NCBI RefSeq assembly: GCF_900637515.1
Contig: NZ_LR134375.1
Coordinates: forward strand, 765,952-829,951
Direction: 5' to 3'
Origin: Veillonella dispar
GTDB taxonomy: Bacteria; Bacillota; Negativicutes; Veillonellales; Veillonellaceae
DNA: 64,000 nt
Position 1 is the stretch's first letter, and the number at the start of each line of letters is the position of its first letter. The translations under genes and the position numbers were made by a program. The notes below the pieces were generated by a model. The model did not search any database. It saw nothing but the letters and a program-made list of their open reading frames with translations, and was not told where the DNA came from. This document shows, piece after piece, positions 16,092 to 24,841 of the stretch.

Positions 16092-17336
16092 TTATAAGTG
16101 TTTTTTGATTCGTGGTGGTTTTATATGTTTTACAATTACGATAGATATAGCAATTGTAAAAGCTATCAAAAAGGATTCTTTTGCGAAGCTAATGGCAATA
16201 GTTTCTTGTCCCATTAGCATATAATAAATGGATCGATAAAAGCTGAGCCCTGGTAGTAAAGGGAATAAGCTAGTCATTAGGAAAACTATAGCAGGGCATT
16301 TTCGTTTAACAGCCAATATTCTTGATGCTATGGCGATGATAAAACCACTGATGAATATGGAGAGCATAACATTAGACTGTAGTGAAGATAATGTTAAGAA
16401 CAAGAACCATGAGATGAATCCTAATATTGTACAATCGATAAAATGTTGTTTAGCTACACGGAATAAGATTGCAAATGCTGTAGTACCAATACCAGCCATT
16501 ATACTACGCATAAACATAGAGGTTAAGGAATTAGTATCTAAATTAGAGGTATAAAGAGGAATCATTTGTGTGTTGAAGAGTAGTGATTGTACTACTGCGA
16601 CCCCTACAGCCATTGAAATACAGGTAAGTAACGCGCCCATCATAAGGGTTATTCCTGTATTATAGTTATTCTGGCTATACTCTCTAATAGCATTGACGAA
16701 AGGAACTCCGGGAACAATGTCAATCATGGCTCCTAGTAATATAACTGATAGGTTGGAGCCTAATTCAAAGTGGATAAAGAGATTACCCAATAAGGCTATT
16801 AGAATACTACCTAAAATGGTAATCAATACATCAGAGCTAAGTATGCGTTTGATGGTACACATATAGACGCCTAATATTAAGCCTATAATACCTGCAATTA
16901 TAGAGTCTGTTATTGAACTACCAATTGCATAGCTAAAGCCCGAAGCTCCTAACGTATAAGCTACTAATCTCCAAAAAAAAGAATAGTCTGACATGGTATC
17001 AATTTGATTAAGTTCACTTTCAATCTCCTCAATAGTAATATTTTTTTGTGTGATACGTCGGGAGAGAGCATTAACAGATTCAATTTTACTGAGGTTAATA
17101 TCGACTTCAGGAACGTTATAAATACGAGTAATTTCAGTTCCATCAGCTTTCTTAGCAGTTGCAAAAATACCTCTATTGGATACGTAGGCTTCTAAATCTT
17201 TAAAATTCATAGCTCGTGCTATGTAGTTCATGGTATCCTCTGTACGACTGATTTCGGCGCCACTGCTAAGTAGTATTTTTCCAGCTTTTAGTATAATTTC
17301 TAATTCCACACCTGTCATTATTTCCTCGTTATTCAT
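16092..17336 (-). CDS. ThrE-family threonine/serine exporter-like membrane protein
   Basis: The 414-residue protein joins both parts of the ThrE family: a soluble N-terminal domain (DUF1212; the GVELEIILKAGKILLSSGAE segment, then ISRTEDTMNYIARAM) and about ten membrane segments that include the C-terminal ThrE-like half. In many bacteria the parts are separate (YjjP/YjjB). The role is probably export of threonine, serine or small organic acids such as succinate; the substrate here is unknown. Its ATG overlaps the stop of the upstream YkvI-like gene (ATGA), so the two are one operon. Confidence 0.85.
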   Translation of the reverse strand: MNNEEIMTGVELEIILKAGKILLSSGAEISRTEDTMNYIARAMNFKDLEAYVSNRGIFATAKKADGTEITRIYNVPEVDINLSKIESVNALSRRITQKNITIEEIESELNQIDTMSDYSFFWRLVAYTLGASGFSYAIGSSITDSIIAGIIGLILGVYMCTIKRILSSDVLITILGSILIALLGNLFIHFELGSNLSVILLGAMIDIVPGVPFVNAIREYSQNNYNTGITLMMGALLTCISMAVGVAVVQSLLFNTQMIPLYTSNLDTNSLTSMFMRSIMAGIGTTAFAILFRVAKQHFIDCTILGFISWFLFLTLSSLQSNVMLSIFISGFIIAIASRILAVKRKCPAIVFLMTSLFPLLPGLSFYRSIYYMLMGQETIAISFAKESFLIAFTIAISIVIVKHIKPPRIKKHL

Positions 17337-18736
17337 TTTACTTCATTGTTATTTATATTGGACTTTTTGATAGGTCTATCTTTAGAAGATTCAGTTGATT
17401 TTGATTCTTCCTGTTGTTCTTGTAGGATATTGATATTTTGATGTATAACTTCTTCGTCTACTGAGAGATGCTCTTCCACATAGTCTTTTAGCTCTTGAAC
17501 TGTTTCCGTATTTGAAAGTATTTCTTTTGCTTCATTATGAATATCTTCTTTAAGAGATTTTGTATCTGCTTGACTAATATCACCTAATGTATGGAATAGT
17601 TCGCGTTCTTTTTCTGAAAGATTTTTGTGAGGACTATGTTTTTTTAATGATAAATGGAGCATCTTTCTTCGGAAGAGTTTTTCCATAATGATATCTTTAC
17701 GATCACGGAGCCAGCCATAAATAAGAATAATTAGGAGTAATAGTCCCATATAACCGAGAATTGGGTAGAGGATACTAATCAAATCTTTAAAACCAAAGAA
17801 ACTACATATATATCCTATGATTACTACAGAAATAATAACAATTCTCATTCTTTTTGTGCTGCCGTTGGCAAAACGTCTAGCAATAGAATAAAAAAGAGAG
17901 AATGCTGTATTAAAAATAAGTGAAAAGACTGTGATTGCATATATATATGCTAGCCAAGGATGAATTTGATTGGCAATAGCAAGAATCGGCAAATCTGCAT
18001 CTTTTACTGTATCTAGATTGGCAAAAATAGAGATAGCAGCTATAAAAACAACTAATCCGACTAATAGGCCACCACGAGTGCCACCTTTTTCTGCAATACC
18101 AATACGAACAACAGAACCACCTAAAATAAAGGCCATAGAAACAGCTGTCATAGCACATAGAGAATAATAATTAATGACAGAAAACCATACATTGCTTGTG
18201 GCTGGTTTGATTGTGTGGGCTATAGTATCTAACGCAGCCCAATCATGACTTTTACCCATAAAAGAGTAACCTGTAATGATGAATATCATTACAATCATAA
18301 TAGGTGTAAAAATACCTAGAACATTGGTAATTTTATCAAAGTCCATAAATGATACGGTTATGATTAAAAGTGAGCAAATTAATCCGCCAATCCAAAAAGG
18401 AAGTCCAAATTGTTGTTCTAAGTTTGATCCTGCACCGGCTATCATAACGAAGCCCATAATAAAACTACCAGCGATTAGTACAAAATCAAGTATTTTTGTA
18501 ATAATAGGATGGGAAATCTGTGTAAAAACTTCTTCATGATTGTCTGCACGATAGTAGCTCCCCAAAGAAAGCATGATTTTACCAAATGCGGCATTTAATA
18601 GACCTAGTAATAGAACACCAATAAGACCTATTTGGCCAAAACTTATAAAATATTGTAGAAGATCTTGTCCACTCGAGAGTCCTGCACCTACAATAACACC
18701 TATGTAGGCAAATGCAATTTTCCATGATTGTTGCAT
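17333..18736 (-). CDS. YkvI-like membrane transporter with charged C-terminal tail
   Basis: The 467 residues begin with about ten membrane segments of the YkvI group (LeuT/APC-like fold; early motif IGVIVGAGLSSGQDLLQYF). A hydrophilic tail of about 115 residues (after IYGWLRDRKD) is rich in Glu, Lys and Ser and probably lies in the cytoplasm. No substrate is established for this family. GGAGGAAA precedes the ATG. It is co-transcribed with the downstream ThrE-like gene, suggesting a shared transport theme. Confidence 0.75.
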   Translation of the reverse strand: MQQSWKIAFAYIGVIVGAGLSSGQDLLQYFISFGQIGLIGVLLLGLLNAAFGKIMLSLGSYYRADNHEEVFTQISHPIITKILDFVLIAGSFIMGFVMIAGAGSNLEQQFGLPFWIGGLICSLLIITVSFMDFDKITNVLGIFTPIMIVMIFIITGYSFMGKSHDWAALDTIAHTIKPATSNVWFSVINYYSLCAMTAVSMAFILGGSVVRIGIAEKGGTRGGLLVGLVVFIAAISIFANLDTVKDADLPILAIANQIHPWLAYIYAITVFSLIFNTAFSLFYSIARRFANGSTKRMRIVIISVVIIGYICSFFGFKDLISILYPILGYMGLLLLIILIYGWLRDRKDIIMEKLFRRKMLHLSLKKHSPHKNLSEKERELFHTLGDISQADTKSLKEDIHNEAKEILSNTETVQELKDYVEEHLSVDEEVIHQNINILQEQQEESKSTESSKDRPIKKSNINNNEVK

Positions 18737-18820
18737 TATATTTTCCTCCTTTCAAATACATAACTTAGTATACAAAATAATATTATATCATACTAATGAT
18801 TCAGTTGATGGAAATCTTAC

Positions 18821-18879
18821 TGCCAATCCCTATAAGATTAGCTAAGAATGGACCTATTTATAGGCCTTAAGTTCAATAC
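18821..18879 (-). repeat. Degenerate fragment of the toxin leader
   Basis: This stretch resembles the toxin 5' leader of the cassettes at 12970 and 14878 (shared TGGACC, AGGCCT and AAGTTCAATA blocks in the same order), in the same orientation. No start codon or toxin reading frame follows. Nothing else gene-like is visible in 18737-19144 apart from an imperfect inverted repeat (TGCCT..AGGCA, about 18919-18955) and the terminator at 19029-19083. Confidence 0.5.
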
Positions 18880-19028
18880 ACTAACTATTGAATTGACGGC
18901 GTGTACATGTGAAAGTACTGCCTCATAAATGTAACATATATCACATTTTTAAGGCAATAGATTGGGGATAGTATCTATGCGTAAAAAAATATAATGTGAA
19001 AGTTGAAATAAATTAGAGAAAATAAAAG

Positions 19029-19083
19029 AAAACCGCGAAAAATGAGAAATCTAATATTTTAATTCCCATTTTTGTGCGGTTTT
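19029..19083. terminator. Terminator after the HAD phosphatase gene
   Basis: AAAACCGC and AAAAATG on the left pair with CATTTTT and GCGGTTTT on the right. The T-rich arm works for either strand; the likely user is the minus-strand phosphatase gene. Confidence 0.65.
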
Positions 19084-19144
19084 AAGATGTAAATCGTTTA
19101 TTTTATATGAATTTGTTATAGATTAATGATTATAATTTAGGATG

Positions 19145-19804
19145 TTATTTATTTAAGTTTTCCACAATGCTTAGAATATCTTCTGCTTTACGAGCAATGT
19201 GTGTTACGCCTAGTTCTTGGTGGAGAGATTCTTCTCTAAAGCCCCAGGTAACACCGATACATAGTAGGCCGGAGTTTTCTGCAGTAGCAACGTCAACTTC
19301 AGAGTCACCTACATAAATAGATTCTTCAGGAGTAGAGTTTAACTCTTTTAATGCTTGGAGTACCATGTCTGGTGCTGGTTTACGTTGTAAGCCCGGTCTT
19401 TCACCAATAGCAACAGGTAAGCGATCACCAAAATATTCTTTATTTAAAGGTGTAACGCCTTCTTGGATTTTATTAGATACAATAGCTAATTTATAACCTT
19501 TTTCACGCAATGCATCTAGCATATCTAAGATGCCAGGATACGGTGCTGTAGTATCCTTTAGATGTTCCCCATAGTAGGTTTTGAACTCCTCGATATATGG
19601 TTCTAATTCATGATCTGCTACTGTACTAGGCAAGCATTGACGCATCAAGTACGTTACAGCATTACCAAGTGCTGCCTTTACCTCTGCTAGAGACTTTTCA
19701 GGGAAGTTATGTGTACGTAGTACATGATTTACAGCACTCGCTAAATCTTTAGCCGTATCGAGCAATGTGCCGTCGCAATCAAAAACGATGGTTGTATATT
19801 TCAT
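19145..19804 (-). CDS. gph: HAD-superfamily phosphatase, phosphoglycolate phosphatase-like
   Basis: The product of about 219 residues has HAD motif I FDCDGTLLDT near the N-terminus, motif II IVSNK, a conserved RKPAPDM lysine segment and motif IV VGDSEVDVATA, all intact. These fit the Gph/PpaX group, which hydrolyses 2-phosphoglycolate or pyrophosphate; the exact substrate is uncertain. I start at ATG 19802-19804 (MKYTTIVFD), because GGAGGT at 19809-19814 is its ribosome binding site; a TTG start 12 bases further upstream would consume that site. It stands alone and divergent from the gene at 19929. Confidence 0.85.
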   Translation of the reverse strand: MKYTTIVFDCDGTLLDTAKDLASAVNHVLRTHNFPEKSLAEVKAALGNAVTYLMRQCLPSTVADHELEPYIEEFKTYYGEHLKDTTAPYPGILDMLDALREKGYKLAIVSNKIQEGVTPLNKEYFGDRLPVAIGERPGLQRKPAPDMVLQALKELNSTPEESIYVGDSEVDVATAENSGLLCIGVTWGFREESLHQELGVTHIARKAEDILSIVENLNK

Positions 19805-19878
19805 GGGGACCTCCAAATGTAATTATTAACTATTCTATTATATGACAGACAGAGAAAATTTTCATAAAAAATTGGACT

Positions 19879-19888
19879 ATGTTACAAT
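19879..19888 (+). promoter_or_regulatory. Extended -10 promoter motif ATGTTACAAT (copy 3)
   Basis: Same ten bases as at 11694 and 15321. Transcription would begin near 19895, about 34 bases before ATG 19929. Confidence 0.5.
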
Positions 19889-19928
19889 TAACGTACTATA
19901 GTTGGGACTTTTAAAATTGGAGAGATAT

Positions 19929-21272
19929 ATGATTCGTAAAACAATAGCACTTTCAGTATATATTAGCTTAATTACTGGTTTAGTAGGGGCTGTTGATGTT
20001 AATATTCCCGGTGCTGCTCATAGAATTCCTATAAATGCTTATGAAAGTTATATACATAGTGATTCTTCAATTAAAAACATACAAGAAGGAGCATTAAGAG
20101 ATTTTCAAAAAAGCAAAGAGTATGATAAAACTAAGCAACTGTACATAGATAATGGCCTAAATGAAAAAGAGGCTGAAACAGTCATTCGAGACAGCTATGT
20201 AGGTCCTCTTAATATGTATGAGGGGCAAACAGAGATTATTGACCATAGTGGAAAAGGAATTCGTTTTCTTGTACCTTATATGAGTTATTATAAAGTACAG
20301 GAAAATAATATAACTGATAAATTTACAGCCTATGATATTTTCTCTAATGATATAATGATAAATTTAATTGTTGAGAACAAACAAAATTGGCAAAGTTCTG
20401 ATTATATGGGTAAGTCATTTGATTCGATTACGGAAGATGATTTACGTAAAGATTATAAACGACCTATTAATATAAAAGAGTTTAACTCTCTTTCTTATAA
20501 GCCAGAAGATATTCATGGAGCGAGTTTTTCATATGCTGGTTTAATAGATAGCTATTGGGATTCTTTGTATGGCAAAATTAAGAAAAATAATAAAGCTCAA
20601 TTTTACTCTAATTTAAACTTTGCTTTTGATAATGATTCGACTATTCGATATCATGTAGGTATAACTGAAGCTAAGCGGGATATGGGGCAGGTAATTAGTC
20701 CAATACTGGTTAATTATGTGTTACCATCTATTAAACCTTTAACAGATAGCAATGTATATTCTCATACAACAAAAATAGACGGTGAAAATTTTATCTATCG
20801 CATTCTTAATGATGCAAAAGTTAGTGCCACTTTAGCAGATTTTAAAAGTGGTTTATTTTATAAAAGTCCTTCTGGTATAACACAAACTATCTTTATAGAT
20901 TTCATAGCTAAGGAAGGGGGAACTGATTCTATTACGCTAGCTAGCTTTATAGATGAGGTGATTATGAATGCAGTTCAATCGCCTGAAGGCTATGTCCATT
21001 TCTCTAAACGCATTGTATGGAATGATGGTATACCAGGCATTTTAGTGGAACAAGAGAAAGCTAATAAAGAAGGGAGAATGATATTTTATATTCAGGACGG
21101 AACAACAGCCTTAACTAGTATATTGAGTTATAATAGAAATATGTCTTATACTAAAGAACAACTTCGTAATATGTTAACTGATGTTAAGTTAGTTACTATT
21201 CCTGAGAAATTCAAGGGCAATGTTGATCTTGCTAATATTGAAGATATAGTTAAAAAAGATTTGGAGAAGTAG
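19929..21272 (+). CDS. Secreted INIPGA-family protein, paralogue 3 of 4
   Basis: The protein (447 residues from ATG 19929) has a signal peptide (MIRKTIALSVYISLITGLVG) followed by AVDVNIPGAAHRIPINAYESY. It carries the family blocks LVNYVLPSI and VWNDGIPGILVEQE, and ends with a lysine-rich tail. GGAGAG at 19919-19924 supports the start; a further upstream in-frame start at 19902 would add nine unrelated residues. The next gene starts one base after its stop, so the pair is translationally coupled. Function unknown. Confidence 0.8.
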   Translation: MIRKTIALSVYISLITGLVGAVDVNIPGAAHRIPINAYESYIHSDSSIKNIQEGALRDFQKSKEYDKTKQLYIDNGLNEKEAETVIRDSYVGPLNMYEGQTEIIDHSGKGIRFLVPYMSYYKVQENNITDKFTAYDIFSNDIMINLIVENKQNWQSSDYMGKSFDSITEDDLRKDYKRPINIKEFNSLSYKPEDIHGASFSYAGLIDSYWDSLYGKIKKNNKAQFYSNLNFAFDNDSTIRYHVGITEAKRDMGQVISPILVNYVLPSIKPLTDSNVYSHTTKIDGENFIYRILNDAKVSATLADFKSGLFYKSPSGITQTIFIDFIAKEGGTDSITLASFIDEVIMNAVQSPEGYVHFSKRIVWNDGIPGILVEQEKANKEGRMIFYIQDGTTALTSILSYNRNMSYTKEQLRNMLTDVKLVTIPEKFKGNVDLANIEDIVKKDLEK

Positions 21273-21273
21273 T

Positions 21274-22113
21274 ATGACTGAAATACAAGCTCTTTTATTG
21301 ATAAAATCTATTCTCGAATCCGCAGATATTCATGGTATTGAAAACATTTTGGCTGAGGATTGTGAATACATGTCTACGGGTCGAGGTATTATTGGCCGCA
21401 ATCGTAATGAAAGTATTGAGTTTTTATCCTCTATGACTGAGTCTATTAAGGCTGATAATGTGCCTGTTACGTGCAAGGTGATGCATATTACCGATGTGTA
21501 TGAGGAGGATGCGCTATTCCATGAGGGCCGTCATGGTTTGACTGTTTCTTATGAAAGCAGCGATAACTATGTGTACATGATTTTTGTTGATGTAAATGAT
21601 GAGGGGCTCGTAGACCGTATCGTATCTAGTCAGGAAAACTATAGTATTGAGTATGATGATCTTCGTTTTGGCGATGATGAAAGCGAGTATGCTTTTATTT
21701 CTGCACCAACTACTGTGAAAGATTGGATTACAGCCCTCAGTATGTGGCTTGAAACCGCGAATGTTGATGTAGACGATTTCTACCAATATATAGATGAAGA
21801 CACACGTGTTGTATTCCAAAAAGGCGATGCTGAATCCATCACCCTTGAAAGCGGCCTTGATGTAGAAGATTACTTTGATCAATTAATGAACCAACACTTT
21901 GATGCGGTACCTCATATCATTCGCGATGAAGAAGATGGTCTTATTTTAACCTATGGTCCTATGAGTGCCATTGCAACCCTCAATGAAGAAGGCGCACTAG
22001 CGCTTATTAGTATCTATATCGACACACGTGACGAAGACGAAGCTACTGATGAAGTTGGCTATATCGAAGAAGAACTAACCAAGACAACAACTACTGAAGA
22101 AGATTTATTATAA
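21274..22113 (+). CDS. Acidic hypothetical protein with possible NTF2/SnoaL-like repeats
   Basis: The 279 residues are strongly acidic and have no signal peptide or membrane segment. The beginning (ILESADIHGIENILAEDCEY, with a later GRNRNESIEFL) looks like an NTF2/SnoaL-type domain. A second similar region starts near residue 150 (VKDWITALSMWLETANVDVD), so two copies of such a fold are possible; this is an inference from pattern only. It is coupled to paralogue 3 but, unlike it, should stay in the cytoplasm. Codon use in the 3' half is less AT-rich than in paralogue 3. Confidence 0.7.
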   Translation: MTEIQALLLIKSILESADIHGIENILAEDCEYMSTGRGIIGRNRNESIEFLSSMTESIKADNVPVTCKVMHITDVYEEDALFHEGRHGLTVSYESSDNYVYMIFVDVNDEGLVDRIVSSQENYSIEYDDLRFGDDESEYAFISAPTTVKDWITALSMWLETANVDVDDFYQYIDEDTRVVFQKGDAESITLESGLDVEDYFDQLMNQHFDAVPHIIRDEEDGLILTYGPMSAIATLNEEGALALISIYIDTRDEDEATDEVGYIEEELTKTTTTEEDLL

Positions 22114-22116
22114 ATA

Positions 22117-22311
22117 ACTCTATCAGTAAAATGTACTATACTTAGTCTAAATATATATGGTTAGTGAGATACTACCAGTTAAAAGTATTATGTTTAGTCT
22201 AACTACATATGATTAATGAGATACTACCAGTTAAAAGAATATTGTTTAGTCTAACTACATATGATTAATGAGATACTACCAGTTAAAAGTATTATATTTA
22301 GTCTAGAAATG
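22117..22311 (+). repeat. 52-bp tandem repeat, about 3.7 units
   Basis: Units start at 22117 (degenerate), 22169, 22221 and 22273 (partial), each beginning ATACTACCAGTTAAAAG in the well-kept copies and ending TTAATGAG. Units 2 and 3 are almost identical. There are no unique spacers between units, so it is a plain tandem repeat. It occupies the gap between the convergent genes ending at 22113 and 22577. Confidence 0.85.
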
Positions 22312-22314
22312 TAA

Positions 22315-22403
22315 AAAACTACCAGTTAATTTCACGTTGTAGTAGATCGACCTCCTGTTATTGAAGATCGGTTTACAAAACAACATGACTAACTGGTAGT
22401 TTT
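22315..22403. repeat. Long inverted repeat built from the 52-bp repeat core
   Basis: AAAACTACCAGTTA (22315-22328) is exactly complementary to TAACTGGTAGTTTT (22390-22403). Inside, CACGTTGT (22333-22340) pairs with ACAACATG (22380-22387) with one G-U pair. The result would be a two-part stem with a loop of about 39 bases and a T-rich 3' end. It may be a terminator, a small structured RNA or the end of a mobile repeat. Confidence 0.6.
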
Positions 22404-22428
22404 AAATTTAATTAGAAATAATTATTTT

Positions 22429-22496
22429 TAACTGGTAGTATCTCAAAAAAGAGTATATATGGGATGCCTGAAATTATTTTTAACTGGTAGTATCTC
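22429..22496 (-). repeat. Inverted partial copies of the 52-bp repeat
   Basis: TAACTGGTAGTATCTC occurs at 22429-22444 and 22481-22496, exactly 52 bases apart. This is the reverse complement of the GAGATACTACCAGTTA junction in the direct array. The sequence between the two differs from the direct units, so only the core and the spacing are kept. Confidence 0.75.
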
Positions 22497-22576
22497 TAAA
22501 ATAGATATATGTAAGCGAACTAAAAGCTTTTCTACATTTCATCATGGTCTTTAATGAGACCCGCTTTTTTCTTTTT

Positions 22577-23839
22577 CTAATAGGAGTAGTAGAATGGCAA
22601 GATTACAATACAGCCGCCTAGACCCCATAGTAATTGGTTGGTTTGAGCTTGGGCGAGCATCCATAGGGATGTGCCGATTGCAATAACTGGGATTAAATAG
22701 CCACCAGGGATTGTATAAGATCGATCTTTGTCTGCCCATTTACGACGGAAGATAATAACTGCTAAACATGTTGGTAGGTATTGTGTAAAACGAGATACTG
22801 CACTGATGGCTGCTAGTGTAGTAAAGGAACCAGACCATGCAAGTAATACACTGGCAATGGCTGTAACGATAGCTGCAACATATGGTGCATTGTAACGATT
22901 ACGTTTAGCTAGAGCACTTGGTAACATACCGTCTTCAGCCATAGAGGTAGCCACACGAGGTGCATAGTAAGCCTCCGCAAAGTTGATACCACCCATAGAA
23001 ATTAGTGTTCCTACTAATACAACGTACATACCGATAGGACCTACAATTACGTTAAAAGCATCTTGGACTGGTGCTTTTGTATTAGCCAAGTCAGAGCCGA
23101 GTACACCGATAGATACGGCGAGTATTGCCATATATAGAACGGACACGAGAAGCATACACATGATAATAGCACGTGGTAAATTCTTTTTAGGATTTTTCAT
23201 ATCTTCTGCAGCAATGGCAATAACTTCAAATCCTGTATAGGCAAAGAATAGAAGAACTGCGGCTTGTGCAAATGAACCATCTACATAAGTATCTTGCGGG
23301 AAGACTGGCGTAAAGTTAGCTCCATTTATAAAGAAAATGCCAATTGCAATGAATAGGGCAAGAGGAACTAACTTAGAAATAGTGATTAAGTTGTTAACGA
23401 ATTTTGATACGTTAACACCAAAGATATTTACAATGGTAAGACCTACAATCAAGATAAATGAAATAACATCTTTTGCAAAATCACCACTTAACGCCGGCAC
23501 TGCAGCACCTAATGCGGTAGCAAAGCCAACGGCCATGGCCGCCCAAGCAATAACGGTTACAATCCATTTTAAAACGCCTACTTCAAAGGCCCAAAAGTCA
23601 CCTAATGCATGTTTTGCATATAGGTAAGGTCCGCCATTACGTGTAAATAAGCTTGCCGCTTCAGCAAAGCAAAGGGCGATACATCCTGCAATTACGGCAT
23701 CAAATAATAGGACGCCTAAACTAGCGGAACCAATGATAGAATATGCTTTGTTTGGTAGTAGAAATATACCTGTCCCTACAATACCATTGATGCCTAGGAG
23801 TACAATACTCCAGAAGCCAAATTTTCCTATTTCTTTCAT
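22577..23839 (-). CDS. APC-family amino acid permease
   Basis: The 420-residue protein has about 12 membrane segments and the standard start of the amino acid-polyamine-organocation family (GINGIVGTGIFLLPNKAYS). FAYTGFEVIAIAAEDMKNPKKNLPRAI, recognisable by its FAYTGFE and EDMKNP parts, follows. Its partner upstream, a PuuD-like hydrolase, ends 15 bases before its start, so both are in one operon. The pairing suggests import of a gamma-glutamyl compound or an amino acid related to it. The exact substrate cannot be told. Confidence 0.87.
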   Translation of the reverse strand: MKEIGKFGFWSIVLLGINGIVGTGIFLLPNKAYSIIGSASLGVLLFDAVIAGCIALCFAEAASLFTRNGGPYLYAKHALGDFWAFEVGVLKWIVTVIAWAAMAVGFATALGAAVPALSGDFAKDVISFILIVGLTIVNIFGVNVSKFVNNLITISKLVPLALFIAIGIFFINGANFTPVFPQDTYVDGSFAQAAVLLFFAYTGFEVIAIAAEDMKNPKKNLPRAIIMCMLLVSVLYMAILAVSIGVLGSDLANTKAPVQDAFNVIVGPIGMYVVLVGTLISMGGINFAEAYYAPRVATSMAEDGMLPSALAKRNRYNAPYVAAIVTAIASVLLAWSGSFTTLAAISAVSRFTQYLPTCLAVIIFRRKWADKDRSYTIPGGYLIPVIAIGTSLWMLAQAQTNQLLWGLGGCIVILPFYYSY

Positions 23840-23854
23840 ACTAAAACCTTCCTA

Positions 23855-24595
23855 CTATTTAGTTATATTTTCTCGAGCTGCTGTTACAAAGGCAGCAAAT
23901 AAACGTTTTGCATTTTCATCTGTTTCAGACATCATTTCTGGATGGAATTGGCAGGCTACTAACCAAGGATAGGAAGAGTCTTCTAAACCTTCTACGGTAC
24001 CATCCTTAGCTCTTGCTACTACTTGTAAACCTTTACCTACATGTTTTACTGTTTGATGATGGTGAGAGTTAGTAATCCATGTGGAACGACCAATAGCACT
24101 AGCAAGCTTAGATTCAAACTCGATATCTACTGTATGTGTACCTAGTGCAGGGGTTTGATTTTGTGAATGTTTTATCGTACAGTTTTCGTCATACTTCAAA
24201 TCTTGGTATAGAGATCCGCCACGATATACATTTAAAATTTGAATGCCTCGACAAATACAAAAGATAGGAATTTGTTTTTCTTCTGCTGCTTTCAATAATG
24301 CAAAATCGAATTGATCTCGTTCAGGGAATACATCGCCTAGACCTTGTAATGGTTCCTCACCGTAATTAAGTGGAGATACATCATGGCCACCAGATAATAA
24401 TAAAGCATCTAGTTTTGCCACTGTTTCTCGAGCTACGTCGAGGTCTTTAGTAAATGGGATAATAACTGGAATACCACCAGCCTCTTCGATAGAGCGTGGA
24501 TAATCATGGTTTACATAAGAACGTAACAAATCTACATAAGCTCCGCCGTTATCTCGTAAGATATTGCCAGATACACCAATGAATGGTTTTGTCAT
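23855..24595 (-). CDS. Gamma-glutamyl-GABA hydrolase family (PuuD-like) peptidase
   Basis: The 246-residue enzyme belongs to the class I glutamine amidotransferase-like peptidase C26 group. Visible are LLLSGGHDVSPLNYGEEP, the nucleophile elbow FCICRGIQILN (second Cys is catalytic), NSHHHQTVKHVG, and the catalytic His/Glu pair CQFHPEMM. Such enzymes cut gamma-glutamyl amides such as gamma-glutamyl-GABA. ATG 24593-24595 is preceded by GAGGTGAT. Its neighbour is an amino acid permease in the same operon. Assignment to the puuD step itself is not certain, since no other putrescine genes are near. Confidence 0.85.
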   Translation of the reverse strand: MTKPFIGVSGNILRDNGGAYVDLLRSYVNHDYPRSIEEAGGIPVIIPFTKDLDVARETVAKLDALLLSGGHDVSPLNYGEEPLQGLGDVFPERDQFDFALLKAAEEKQIPIFCICRGIQILNVYRGGSLYQDLKYDENCTIKHSQNQTPALGTHTVDIEFESKLASAIGRSTWITNSHHHQTVKHVGKGLQVVARAKDGTVEGLEDSSYPWLVACQFHPEMMSETDENAKRLFAAFVTAARENITK

Positions 24596-24841
24596 AATAT
24601 CACCTCAGATGTGTAAAAATTTGGACAATTAGTATAATTAGTATAATTTTAGTATATCAAATATACGTGAATAAATAATACTACTATTGTAATTAATTAT
24701 AAAACTTATACATACTAAAATATGTTAAGATTGATACATTTTCTAACATTCATATTAGTCCTGTAGGGAAATTATATTCATATATGTTTTGTTAAAAACA
24801 TGGTATGATAGATTACAAATAAACTGTATGGGAGGTTTACT

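Noticed and set aside
22117-22311. CRISPR array
   Set aside because: The 52-bp units follow each other without unique spacers, units are partly degenerate, and no cas genes are near.
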